Translations under genes and position numbers: made by a program
Part shown: piece after piece, positions 38,143 through 49,272 of the stretch
Numbering within the stretch: position 1 is the stretch's first letter
Layout of the letters: each line of letters opens with the position of its first letter
Notes under the pieces: model-generated
Told to the model about the DNA's origin: nothing
Database searches by the model: none
What the model saw: only the letters and a program-made list of their open reading frames with translations
Assembly: GCF_035594125.1 (NCBI RefSeq)
Contig: NW_026973707.1
Span: forward strand, 570,001 to 634,000
Origin: Scylla paramamosain
Taxonomy: Eukaryota; Arthropoda; Malacostraca; Decapoda; Portunidae
Length of the DNA: 64,000 nt
Reading direction: 5' to 3'

Positions 38143-38877
38143 ATGGCTAACCTTGATGATATTGTGGCTGTTCGTGACCTGTCAGCCAATACTATCAGCA
38201 AAATGACGAACCCGCAACTGAAACGAGCCCTGACGACGGTACTCGGTGCAGAGAGGAGGGAAGAGCCGTCCAACTCTGTACTGCTGGATGAACTTCGCTT
38301 TCTCCGTGAGGAGATGGCTGAGATGAAGAAGTTAAAACAAGAAGTAGCACATTTATCTGATGGTCTGGAGAAGGCATACAAGATAATACACAACCAGCAG
38401 CTTTTCTTGGAAAAACTTGACAGCAAAGAGCGACGATGCAACTTAGTGATGACCGGATTACTGGAAGATCCAGATGAGATCGGTGAAACGGACAAGGAGA
38501 AGGTTGTTAAGGTACTGGAGGCTGCTAGCTACCCTGATGCTGTACAGACAGAGAATTGGGAAATGAAGAGACTAGGACGAGAGAATGAACACCATAAGAG
38601 ACCACTTCTCATCACAGTGGAGAACCAAGAGAAGAGAGATGGCGTGCTGCGTGTGGCCAAGAACCTAAAAAATGTAAGAGGATCACTGTCAACTATTTAT
38701 ATAAAGAAAGACCTGCATCCAGCCGTGAGGAAGGAATATGCCCGCCTACGGACGAGAGAGCGAGAAGAAAGAGAAAAACCTGTGAATGTTGGGGCCAACA
38801 TCACCTATGATAGGAAGGATCGGGTTTTACTTCGAGATGGAGTCGTCATTGACAGGTATCAGCCTCAGTTTTTTTAA
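38143..38877 (+). CDS. Retrotransposon ORF1 protein
   Basis: A 244-residue protein starting MANLDDIVAVRDL. Residues ~40-100 (LRFLREEMAEMKKLKQEVAH...) have heptad-like leucines and charged residues, a coiled coil expected to oligomerise. ~100-190 (RRCNLVMTGLLED, then LLITVENQEKRDGVL) resembles the RRM-like RNA-binding core of L1-type ORF1 proteins. The basic C-terminus has RKEYARLRTREREEREKP. It presumably binds element RNA in a ribonucleoprotein particle. The ATG has an A at -3 (ACAATGG). The stop TAA follows seven T and lies inside the open frame of ORF2. Confidence 0.85.
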   Translation: MANLDDIVAVRDLSANTISKMTNPQLKRALTTVLGAERREEPSNSVLLDELRFLREEMAEMKKLKQEVAHLSDGLEKAYKIIHNQQLFLEKLDSKERRCNLVMTGLLEDPDEIGETDKEKVVKVLEAASYPDAVQTENWEMKRLGRENEHHKRPLLITVENQEKRDGVLRVAKNLKNVRGSLSTIYIKKDLHPAVRKEYARLRTREREEREKPVNVGANITYDRKDRVLLRDGVVIDRYQPQFF

Positions 38878-41800
38878 ACGATCGACAAAAGAACCGAAAG
38901 CTTCGACTAGTGTCTTGGAACATTGGTGGGTTGAAAGATAAGCTGCAGGAACCCAACATATTAAAGTTTGTTTTAGGCTATGACATTGTTTGGTTGTTGG
39001 AAACAAAGAAATACTTTCAGCTGAATGTTCCAGGGTTTAGTGTGTACACTAATGTGTCGAGGAGTGGTCCACACAGAGGAGGAGTGGTAATGCTTGTTTC
39101 CCGCTGGTTAACTGATTATGTTTCCCGAGTAGACACAGATGTTGAAGGTCAAATTTGGCTGCAACTGTCCTGGTGGCCTAACGTGAATCTAGGAGGTGTG
39201 TACATCCCCCCGGAAGACTCCCCATACTACCACGCATCGCAGTTCGGTGAGGTGGCTGCTCGCACGAGGGGTTCAGAGAAAACGGTGGTGATGGGTGACT
39301 TTAACGCCAGAGTAGGAGAACCTATAATTAGAGACGAAATGGGAAACCTATATGAATACCGAGAGGTGAAAGACATAACTAAGAATGACCATGGCAAAAT
39401 ACTTGTGAATGTGTGCAACAATAATAAAATGGTGATTGTTAACCACTTAAAAACAGGTAATAAGGTTGTAGGAGGTGGTTTGTCATTTAGACGAAAAGAT
39501 GGGTGGATTTCCGAGATTGATTTGTGTTTAGTAAAGGAAAATGCTGTAGATTTGATTGAAGGACTTGTAGTGAATCAAGAGATAGGAAGATCAGACCATG
39601 CACCTCTGAGTGTTACTTTGAACCTAGACAGTGGAGTGTGTGCGCCAGCCAGAGAACTGTTAGCTAGGTCAGTAGACTTGGGTAATTCATGCTACCATCA
39701 GTCACAGCATAAACTACGTAAGAGTGTATGTCACAAGAGAGTGAATTTAGAGAGCATGGTAAATGAATTACATAGCCTTGCTGCGCCACAAGTGAACACA
39801 ACTGAGGATATAGAAGCAGTGTTAGAAGCAGGATACTCCACCATTATGGAGTGCGCACGGAGACATACGGTGCGGGGTTTGGGTCGCACTCAGGCGTGGG
39901 ATGAAACTCAACAGAGGTGGAAAAGATTGCTTGATGAAAATGACTGTAAGACGATTTGGAAGTCAATTAATTGGAAAGGAAAACTACAATATGAGGATAT
40001 GGAAAAGCCTTCAGAACTTAATTTTCAAGAACATTTTGAAAAGTTATTGAATCCATCTAGTGAGCAACCGATGACCGATAGTGTGTTACATGTTGATGAT
40101 TTGGAAAATATGCCATATATACCAATTTTAGACGATCCTTTTTCTATGACTGAACTTGACGATGCACTGAATGTTACGAAGAACAAAAGTTATATAGGAT
40201 TATGCCCGGCCATGATTAAGGTGTTTGATGTAACATGGAAGTTATTTATCTTGAATGTGTTTAATGTAGTGTTCACTCAAATATGTTACCCCCTGTTATG
40301 GTGTTACAACAAGCTAATTGTATTATTTAAGTCAGGTAATCGTATGATTTGTGGTAATTATAGAGGAATCACTATAATGGATACTCTAGCTAAAGTTTAT
40401 GACACTATGATATTGAATAGATTGAAATTATGGTGGAACATCGACAAGTGTCAAGCGGGAGCACAAAAACAGAGAGGCTGTGTTGAACAGATTACTGCTT
40501 TGAGGTTACTCTGTGACTATGTTATGTACAAGAAGAGAAAACTGTATGTCCTGTTTATAGATTTTAGTAAGGCATACGATCGGGTCCCCAGAGGAAAACT
40601 TATAGATGCTTTAAAGGAGCGTGGATGTGGTAAGGTAATGATTAGAGCCATTAAAGCTATGTATACCTGTACTAGAAATATTATGAAATCTGCAATCATT
40701 GAATCATCTGTTGGTGTTCGTCAAGGGGCCCCGACCAGTTGTCTGCTTTTTACTTTGTATATTGACCATATGGTAAAGATGCTGAAAAACGAAATAGCAG
40801 CAGACGATTTCTTAGGAAGTTTACATACAATGCTGTTAATGGATGACGCAGTGATCGTTGCAACAAGTAGAGAAATGTGTGAAAAGAAAATGAACATCGT
40901 GTTACGTTATTGTAGTGAATACGGAATGATTATCAATGAGAAGAAAACAAAATTTTTTGTGGTAAACGGTGATGATAGAGACAAACATGACTTAAAGGTG
41001 GGTGAGGTGGTAGTGAACTATGCTGCCAGGTACTTGTACCTCGGTGCCTGGTTCACAGACACTGCCGGAATGGACGATGTACTTAACATGCACCAAACAA
41101 TGAGTGAAGCGACACTAAACAAATTTTCTATTTTTTGTGCAGCAAATACATTAATGCCATTTATATTGAAGAAAAAGGTTTTTGATGCTGCCGTGACGTC
41201 AGCCTTACTGTACAGTTGTGAGTCGTGGCTGACAAACAAGACTAAGAACTTAGAAAGACAATACAACAGTTTAGTAAAGTGTTTATTAGGTGTGAGAAAA
41301 AATACCAGCATAAATTTATGTATGGTTGAAAGCGGCATTTTACCTGTAATAGAATTAGTAAAGCGAAGGAGGAAAAACTTCTTAAAATCTAAGTTGGAGG
41401 TCATAGATATGGAACAACCTTTTTATATTGTGTATGACCTTTGCAGGAGAGAAAACACACCTGGATATAGATTCCTTAATAGAGAAATATCCCTGATATC
41501 AGATAATGACCCCATGGAAAAATTGAGAAATATTTTGAGGAACACACCGAACAGTGCCACTAAGATCCGGACATATGTGAATGACTTTAATCCGACACTG
41601 ACAGTTCACAATATTTATAAGACTGATAAGTATGTGCCCGATTACCAGCGAGAGGCATTCACAAGACTGAGATTAATGTCACACAATCTAAGAATTGAAA
41701 CAGGCAGGTGGAGTCGAACGCCAACTGAGCAGAGAGTATGTTTATGCGACGGTGTTCATGTTCAAACCGAAAAACATGTGTTGTTAGAGTGCACAATGAC

Positions 41801-41924
41801 TGCTGATCTACGTAATAGTTATCAAATGCTCAGATTTGGCGAGATAAATGACATAATGGAAGAGAATATCTATATACAGGAAGTGTGTAGCTATATTTTT
41901 GAAGTACTGAGTACATACGTATAA
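38853..41924 (+). CDS. Retrotransposon ORF2: APE endonuclease + reverse transcriptase
   Basis: The frame is open from 38853 (after a TGA at 38850) to TAA at 41922-41924, with no ATG before 39090. Conserved sequence starts at RKLRLVSWNIGGLKD. Numbering from the GTG at 38910: APE motifs N4, E31, GDFNARVG (D130, N132) and SDH (229-230); RT fingers NYRGITIMDTLAKVYD; palm FIDFSKAYDRVP (D551), VGVRQGAPTS, and MDD at 644-646 in place of the usual [FY]ADD; C-terminal CLC...EKH...C (944-961), a CCHC-like motif common in such proteins. No RNase H domain seen. It nicks target DNA and copies element RNA by target-primed reverse transcription (family knowledge). Translation start is unclear: a -1 slip at the T7 run (38869-38875), or reinitiation. 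Confidence 0.9.
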   Translation, partial: QVSASVFLNDRQKNRKLRLVSWNIGGLKDKLQEPNILKFVLGYDIVWLLETKKYFQLNVPGFSVYTNVSRSGPHRGGVVMLVSRWLTDYVSRVDTDVEGQIWLQLSWWPNVNLGGVYIPPEDSPYYHASQFGEVAARTRGSEKTVVMGDFNARVGEPIIRDEMGNLYEYREVKDITKNDHGKILVNVCNNNKMVIVNHLKTGNKVVGGGLSFRRKDGWISEIDLCLVKENAVDLIEGLVVNQEIGRSDHAPLSVTLNLDSGVCAPARELLARSVDLGNSCYHQSQHKLRKSVCHKRVNLESMVNELHSLAAPQVNTTEDIEAVLEAGYSTIMECARRHTVRGLGRTQAWDETQQRWKRLLDENDCKTIWKSINWKGKLQYEDMEKPSELNFQEHFEKLLNPSSEQPMTDSVLHVDDLENMPYIPILDDPFSMTELDDALNVTKNKSYIGLCPAMIKVFDVTWKLFILNVFNVVFTQICYPLLWCYNKLIVLFKSGNRMICGNYRGITIMDTLAKVYDTMILNRLKLWWNIDKCQAGAQKQRGCVEQITALRLLCDYVMYKKRKLYVLFIDFSKAYDRVPRGKLIDALKERGCGKVMIRAIKAMYTCTRNIMKSAIIESSVGVRQGAPTSCLLFTLYIDHMVKMLKNEIAADDFLGSLHTMLLMDDAVIVATSREMCEKKMNIVLRYCSEYGMIINEKKTKFFVVNGDDRDKHDLKVGEVVVNYAARYLYLGAWFTDTAGMDDVLNMHQTMSEATLNKFSIFCAANTLMPFILKKKVFDAAVTSALLYSCESWLTNKTKNLERQYNSLVKCLLGVRKNTSINLCMVESGILPVIELVKRRRKNFLKSKLEVIDMEQPFYIVYDLCRRENTPGYRFLNREISLISDNDPMEKLRNILRNTPNSATKIRTYVNDFNPTLTVHNIYKTDKYVPDYQREAFTRLRLMSHNLRIETGRWSRTPTEQRVCLCDGVHVQTEKHVLLECTMTADLRNSYQMLRFGEINDIMEENIYIQEVCSYIFEVLSTYV

Positions 41925-42032
41925 TATGTAAGAATCACCTCTACATCAAATGCATGTTTGTTACTTTTCATGGACAAAAGTACTTGTACAATTATTTGTT
42001 CTTCGTTTATTTTGTAAAAGGATTCTTTTGTC

Positions 42033-42056
42033 AATAAACAACTAACTAACTAACTA
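42033..42056 (+). terminator. Retrotransposon 3' end: AATAAA and (ACTA)n
   Basis: AATAAA at 42033-42038 followed directly by four ACTA units. There is no poly(A) tract. Confidence 0.7.
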
Positions 42057-42090
42057 TGCTCAGGGAGATCAGTAACTTCTCGCTCATTAA

Positions 42091-42277
42091 TTAATTTTCA
42101 CTGCAACATGCAACAATTCACAGCACTAGAAACAATGTATGAAATATCTGTGAGCGTGTACAAGAAACGAGAGAATTAAAGAGTATGTTCTGTAATTTCT
42201 ACCCAGTATAATGTTTGGAGGCGGCTGTCAAACAAGAAGAGATGTCTCAGTGTGCCAAATAGCAGTGAAAAAGTTAA
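42091..42277. mobile_element. MITE-B copy (best preserved)
   Basis: Bounded by TTAA on both sides: TTAATTTTCACTGC at the left and GCAGTGAAAAAGTTAA at the right. Non-coding, ~187 bp. Lies 35 bp after the retrotransposon end. Confidence 0.75.
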
Positions 42278-42344
42278 GAATCCTTGGCATCGGAGTGCAA
42301 AGCGAAAATTGGCTTGTCAGGCGATAGCTAGGGACGATACCTCA

Positions 42345-42640
<296 letters not shown>

Positions 42641-42654
42641 ATGGACGTCTTCAG

Positions 42655-43030
42655 TTCCTTTTCCGCTCCAGCCATGTTCGTCCCGTTGTCTGTACTAACA
42701 AGTCAATGGTAAATAATGGCAAATCTAGTCGAGCTCCGTTCGCGTAGCCATGCGCTTGGAGGCATCCCCAACACTTCACTCTGCTTCTTTCCACTTTGAC
42801 CAAGAACGGTCTGAAGTAATCCACTCCAGTTGACGAGAATGGTGCCAGCAGGGGGGTTACTCGGTCCTTAGGCAGGTGTGTTTGTCGGTGTAGTTGAGGA
42901 GTCCTGTTGTTGCGACAGTTTGGAGGAATCCAATAATTGTGACGTAACATGCTCCCATCCTATTGTGTCAACTGTCAAGTTCTCATGCACTCTTGTAGAA
43001 TGTTTTGTAATATGATCTCTCCGTAAGTTT
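42655..43030 (-). mobile_element. BEL/Pao integrase-region fragment (minus strand)
   Basis: A minus-strand frame reads LRHNYWIPPNC then LAPFSSTGVDYFRPFLVKVE and CWGCLQAHGYANGARLDLPL, the YWI...V.Y.GPF..K...WGCL pattern just before the integrase core in BEL/Pao elements. Homologous to 48447-48690 on the + strand. No LTR recognised. Confidence 0.75.
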
Positions 43031-43139
43031 TTTTTTTTGTTTTTTTTGTTTTTTTGTGAATCAGATTCTGATGAAACTTTTCTCTCACATTCTTTCTCTC
43101 CATTTTTTTTCTCCATTTTCTTTCTCGGTTTTCGTTTTT

Positions 43140-43519
43140 GCTGATTAATCTTTTAAAGGTTTGAAGCGAGAGAGCAGGATACCGAGAGAACAATATTTAA
43201 TTAAGAAAGGATAGTTAGTGTACATGCGTGCCTGTGGGTGGTATAGTCCTGTAGCAGTCTGAAGGTCATCCTGTCATCCACATCCTCCTTTTTACTGTCC
43301 TCCTTTAGGGATTCTTGCTTCTTGCACGTAAACGTATTGTCTTCACTTACTTCCTCATTCTTTCTTCGTCTTGACGGTACTTGTCTTGCTCTCCGTCACA
43401 CGCCGCCTCCTCGCCACCACGGCTGCTGTTGGTGCTGCCGGCAACTTCATTGGTGAGTTTCAAGGCAAAGCTTTCTCTTTTTCCCGTATTCTTCACCGCT
43501 CTTTTAGGCTGCCATCTTC

Positions 43520-43616
<97 letters not shown>

Positions 43617-43620
43617 CTCT
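43140..43620 (+). repeat. Family C dispersed repeat, copy 4, with (CT)n
   Basis: GAAGCGAGAGAGCAGGATACC at 43163, CTTCCTCATTCTTTCTTCGTC, TTCATTGGTGAGTTTCAAGG, CACCGCTCTTTTAGGCTGCC, then C-run and (CT)n to 43617. Confidence 0.7.
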
Positions 43621-43844
43621 CACTTTTCTTTTGAGTTACTGTAACTTTACAAAGATTTAAAAGCCTTCATATTTATGCATTTTATGATTGTGTAAATTTC
43701 TTGTACATTTTTTGTTCGGTTTCAGATTCCAACCAGATTTTCATGTTTTTTTTTCAACCTTTTTCTCCATTTTCCCTTCTCTTTTCACTCCAGGTTGTTT
43801 TAATTTTTAAGGCTTTGAAGAGAGAACAAGATGCTGATAGAATA

Positions 43845-43846
<2 letters not shown>

Positions 43847-43891
<45 letters not shown>

Positions 43892-43897
43892 TGTGTG
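43847..43897. repeat. (GT)n microsatellite
   Basis: GT run, followed by a duplicated GTGTGTTTGACGAGTATT phrase. Confidence 0.9.
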
Positions 43898-45345
43898 TTT
43901 GACGAGTATTGTGTGTTTGACGAGTATTGTGTATTTGCTTATTGTTTTCTACTATTTTTGGTTTTCTCTTTTGACGTTCCATTTTTTTTTTTTTTCAGTT
44001 ACCTGTCGAACTTCATTGCAGTCCTCGCCGTTGCATTCCCACATGCATCGCTGTCATGGCACCCTGGCACCTACAGCCACAACTGCTGCTGTCTTTTATC
44101 CTGTAACAGGTGATGTGTACCAGTTCATTCGTTATTCCGCAAGCGATGTTTTTTTTTTAAATAATCGCAATTTTCCGAAAGAATGACTATTTTCAGCAAA
44201 ACCGTGGACATTATATATAATCTTTCCCTATTCCTGTGCCTAGATTTATTATTCTCTCCCCTTGCAAGTCTACCACCCCCCATCTCCATCCTTGCCGTGG
44301 TATCTTTCAGTTAACTTTCACCTGTGTACTGTGTTTTACTTTTTTTTTTTACCTTTTTCATTGACTTATTGCTGTCTTCTTTTTCTCTCCGTTTTTTTTT
44401 TTTTTTTCGCTCCGATAATCATGTTAATTTCCTCACACACTACGGCTCTTTTCTAGCAGCTGTCATTTAGGATTAGGAATATCTACTGGATGGTGTTCTG
44501 TCCCTTGGTAGTAAGGAGAGCTGAGTATTATTAACCTACAGTTTTAGCCACAAATATTGCTGATCATTAGTTATATTATGGTGTGGTGTGGTAGTGATGT
44601 CAGGCTGCAGTGGTGAAATGTTTTCTTGATGTGGTGGTGGTTACACAAAGGTAGTGAGAGATAATGAATGGTACAGTGATACACACAAGGTACAGTCGGC
44701 TTTAAAATGAAACGCACTTTCTTTACCTCTATTTCCACCAATATTTCTAGCCTCTTACCATGTCAACTCCAAGTTTATTAGGAGGCGTAAATATGATTGG
44801 TTGGAAGTCTGAAGCTTCCTGTACATGCGGTAAAGGTAATAATGTGAATGACTGGTGATGATGAGTGGAGAAAGGTGGCGATAGATGAGGATGGTGGTGA
44901 TATTATTCAGTGAGTGAAGAAAAGGTTGACGCATGGTGCTGGAGGTGGCGGGGGGTGTGAGAGTGACAGTGGTGGAGGAGCAGAGGTGATGTGATTGTCA
45001 ATGATGGGTGCTGGAGTGATGGAGGTCACGGGAGGTTGGATAATGGCGTGATGATTAGTGATGGGAGTAATGGATATGACGTGTTGTGAGGGAATGATGA
45101 TTAATGATGGGAAGTGATGTGTACTGACAGCCTATTTTTCTTTAGGGCAATATGGGCTTCGGTTCCCTCCCATTGCTTCCTTGCAACCCTGTCTCCTTTC
45201 TCATTTACTGAGTTTCACATATTACCGTTACTGGTAATTTAAATTTTCTTTACTCTGAGTTGTGACCTTCGTTCTTTCACTCAATTCAGAGTATCGAATG
45301 ATAATTTTTACGTAATGAAAAAACAAATTTTCAAGATTCTTATCA
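43898..45345. other. No gene recognised
   Basis: T-rich sequence to 44450, then GTGGTGATG-rich low-complexity DNA at 44580-45120. No motif-bearing frame. Confidence 0.45.
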
Positions 45346-45348
45346 CTG

Positions 45349-45349
<1 letters not shown>

Positions 45350-45419
<70 letters not shown>
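45350..45419. repeat. (CT)n microsatellite
   Basis: CT run with one phase slip, left flank of the foldback element. Confidence 0.9.
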
Positions 45420-46082
<663 letters not shown>

Positions 46083-46372
46083 ATTTCTTTCCCCACCTCT
46101 TTCCCTATCATTGCTAGTTTTCTTAGCCTAACATGACTTGTTACCCAGCCAGGCGTGTGAGCGGTGTTGTGATCGTCGCCTGGAGGTGTCCATGTTCCGG
46201 GAGTCGCTGCCCTTCCAGTCCCCCTCCGCTGTCTGTCTGAGCAACCTGGGTGAAGAGCGGCGGACGCCGCGTTCCATGTTAATGTTTGCTGACCAGCCGT
46301 CCTCTCTTATTTTCTCGGTCCTAGCGAGGTGAAGGAGAGACGCTTGCTTCTGCGGCAAACAGAAGCAATCCG

Positions 46373-46480
46373 CGAGGACGACAGGAAGGTGCGAACGTTT
46401 GAGGTGGATGAAAATAATTAATTAATTGCTCAATATGTTGCTGACGAGCAGTCTTCAACGTTCGCACCGTGTCGTCCTCG
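46373..46480. repeat. Inverted repeat (hairpin)
   Basis: CGAGGACGACAGGAAGGTGC + GAACGTT (46373-46399) pairs imperfectly with AACGTTCGCACCGTGTCGTC + CTCG (46457-46480), with a ~57-base loop containing AATTAATTAATT. Confidence 0.75.
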
Positions 46481-46839
46481 TGGGTTGCCATCTTAAACGT
46501 TTAACCTTCACCACTTTATCAGAAGCCGCCTCCTTTACTAACTAGTAGGGACTGGAGAGGCAAAGAGGACGGGGCTGATCAGCAAACGGATGGAGAAACC
46601 AAGAGTGTATGTATGGATAAGTAGTATGGGTTTGTTAGTTCAGCTTGAAAACTTTGTAGTATGCAACGTAATATAGCAGGGTAATAGGCAGGGGGAACAG
46701 GTTAAGTTCAAGTTGCCTTTAATGTGAAAACCATAATATGAAGTGAGGTGGAGTTTTATTTCCTGCGTAATTTACAGTAGTAATTAATTATTCACAAAAT
46801 TCTCCTCGCGAATTCTCAGTTATTCGCTGCTCTCTCGCT

Positions 46840-48690
46840 TCCCAGATGCCATCTCGTGTCTCCAACCCTACGGGGTAGTTGTAAGCACCGAGCAGAATCA
46901 GGGAGCCAAGACGCAAGTATGGGGATAGCCCGCGAATGCCCGGCGATGTCTTTAGTACGAAAACTCTGGGAGGGTGAAGAGGCACGTGGCATTCAGCGGG
47001 TGAGAACTCGCATGTTGCTGGAAGACAAGTAAGTGTTGCAACTATGGACATCTACCACCAGAGCGGTAGCCGGCCATTACGAATTACCCACACCATTTTG
47101 AGATGAAGAACCGGATCTGCCAAACAACAACAACGAGATGGCGCAGAAACGCTTAAAGGGACAGACGACGCCTCGCTAGGGATTCGGACTTCAGACGACG
47201 ATATGCAGGAGAGAGAGAACAATTGCTGTTAAAGAGCGATGCCAGCGTCTGAACGTGAAGGACCACGAGGAGTAACCTGGTGCCTGCCTCACCATCCACT
47301 CATGAACCCAAACAAACCTGAGAAAGTGAAGGCTTTGTTTGCGCAGCGAAGTACAACAACGTTTCCCTCAAAGACTGAGTGATGCAGGTTCCTGACCTAA
47401 AGAGCAAACTGGTGGGTGCCCTTCTGCGTTTCCGAAGTGAACGGATTGCCGAGATGGCTGATGTGAAGGCAATGTTTCTCATCAAGCTGGCGTGACCCCT
47501 CTTCACCGAGACTCCTTAAGAGATTCCTTTGGTGGAAAGATGGGAACCTAAGGAGGGTACGGCCTACCGAATGACGGGTAGGTCTTTTTGGGTGTGTATG
47601 GAATCCCTCCTGTGCTGCTTACTCATTGCAACGAACTTTGACCGACTGTGAGGAAGAATATGGCATAGCTAGTAGTTACTGAACATGGAGGGGCTTGTAC
47701 GTGGACAACTTACTTCTTTCAGTACCCTCCACCGAAAAGGCATCCAGATTTACTCGCGATCTTTGGCTCACAAAGAGAGGATTTCTGCTAAGTGGGTTAG
47801 TAGTAACCTTAAGGAGACATAGTACAGTACTGTGTCCTACAGAGAGAGACAGGAATAAGAATAGATCTGAGTAAGGACGCACTGGCTACAAAACGGGATC
47901 TGGAAAGGGATCAATCAATCAACTAGCTGTGAGGGGAGTACTGAGGGTGAGCAGCTCCGTTCATGACCCTCTTGGACTGGTCAGTCCTGTAATGATTAAG
48001 GCGAAGGCGATGATCAATTAAGGCGAAGGCGAAGATCTTTCAGGACGAGTGCAGCCGATAAGGAAGGATGGATGACCCCCTCCTAAATCACCACAGGTCC
48101 TAGTTGGTTGGCTTGGCTGGAGGAGTTACCAGGACTGACGGTCTTTCAAGTTCCCTGTTGCTACAGGCGGGAGGACATGGGAGATGTTTTATCACTTACC
48201 AACTGCATCATTTCAGATCAAACAGGCTGAGATGGTGATATTAAGAGTTGTTCAAACCACAACGTCCAAAGAGGAGATGAACATCCTAAAGTCAAAGTCA
48301 AAGAAAAAAAACTACAGAGGAAACATTCGATCTGTCGAGTGGAACCCTTCATGGGTGAGGGTGGATTTTATACTCCATGTGGACGGCTGGACCATGCACC
48401 AATGCCTGCTACAAGTCGGTATCCCATTTCCATGCTCATACGGAGAGAGATCATCATATCACAAAATTGATTCTACAAGAGTGCATGAGGACTTACTTGA
48501 CAGTTCACGCAGGATGGGAGCATGTTACGTCACACTTACTGGATTCCACACACACCACCTGCCTGAGGACCGAGAGTAACCCCCATGCTGGCACCATTCT
48601 CGTCAGCTGGAGTGGATTGCTTCAGACCGTTCTTGGTCAAAGTGGAAAGAAGCAGAGTGAGTGAGTGGGGATGCCTCCACGTGCATGACT
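46840..48690 (+). mobile_element. BEL/Pao LTR retrotransposon pol remnant
   Basis: Several frames, broken by stops and indels, follow Pao pol order: CCTCACCATCCACTCATGAA + CCCAAACAAACC (PHHP.MNPNKP) near 47290; CAAKYN/VSLKD region near 47345; LLRFRSERIAEMADVKAMF at 47421-47477; LRFLWWKDGN just after; YVDN at 47698-47709 (active RTs have YVDD); GVLRVSSSVHDPLG near 47935-47975; a GWDDP-like segment near 48070; then integrase N-terminal region (APFSSAGVDCFRPFLVKVE) at 48590-48660. Clearly dead. It ends where the CR1-like LINE begins. LTRs not recognised. Confidence 0.75.
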
Positions 48691-49050
48691 ACACACATAA
48701 GAACATAAGAAATAAGGGAAGCTGCAAGAAGCGACCAGGCTTACACGTGGCAGTCCCTATATGAAATATACCTACCTATTTTCTATTTATTATCCCTATC
48801 CATCCATAAACCTGTCTAATCTTCTCTTAAAGCTCTCTAGTGTCCTAGCACTAACGTTGTTAAACTTGATTTACCGAGTCCGTTCCACTCATCTACCACT
48901 CTGAGAACCAAACCTAAACCTAAATTTTTCAAGCTTGAACCCATTATTTCTTGTTCTCTACCCTGGTTGCTGATCCTAACAATTTTGCTTATACCACTTA
49001 AAAAGACTTACTTTTTAATAAAAGTATCAGGTCCCCTCTTAAAATAAAAT

Positions 49051-49272
49051 CTTTCTAAAGAATGTAAATTTAACAGCTTCAATCTCGCCCCGTAAGGAAT
49101 ACTCCTCATCCCCTGTATCCTTTTAGTCATTCTCCTCTGCACTGATCTATATAAAATACATCTTTCTAAAGAATGTAAATTTAACACAGCTTCAATCTCG
49201 CCCCGTAAGGAATACTCCTCATCCCCTGTATCCTTTTAGTCATTCTCCTCTGTACTGATCTATATATATCTA
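49051..49272. repeat. ~111-bp tandem duplication inside the LINE
   Basis: CTTTCTAAAGAATGTAAATT through CATTCTCCTCTGYACTGATC occurs twice, starting at 49051 and 49162, with few differences. Confidence 0.9.

Larger units (their letters stand above)
37654..42056 (+). mobile_element. Non-LTR retrotransposon, apparently full length
   Basis: Contains a GC-rich promoter-like 5' UTR, ORF1 (38143-38877), ORF2 (about 38853-41924), a ~110-bp 3' UTR with AATAAA at 42033 and an (ACTA)n end at 42041-42056. Both frames are uninterrupted, so this copy is young. The 5' limit is uncertain: an 8-base CTCAGGGA at 37645 and at 42059 could be a target-site duplication but may be chance. The clade was not assigned; the architecture (coiled-coil ORF1, APE, RT, terminal Cys/His motif, short tandem 3' end) fits the L1/CR1/I range. 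Confidence 0.8.

Noticed and set aside
38873..38879. TTTAAAC as a coronavirus-type slippery heptamer
   Set aside because: The heptamer is in phase with ORF2, not ORF1, so it cannot drive an ORF1-to-ORF2 -1 shift; only the preceding T7 run is in the right phase.
46128..46358. Open frames on both strands as a gag or host exon
   Set aside because: Neither product has a zinc knuckle or other recognisable pattern; link to the BEL/Pao remnant downstream could not be shown.
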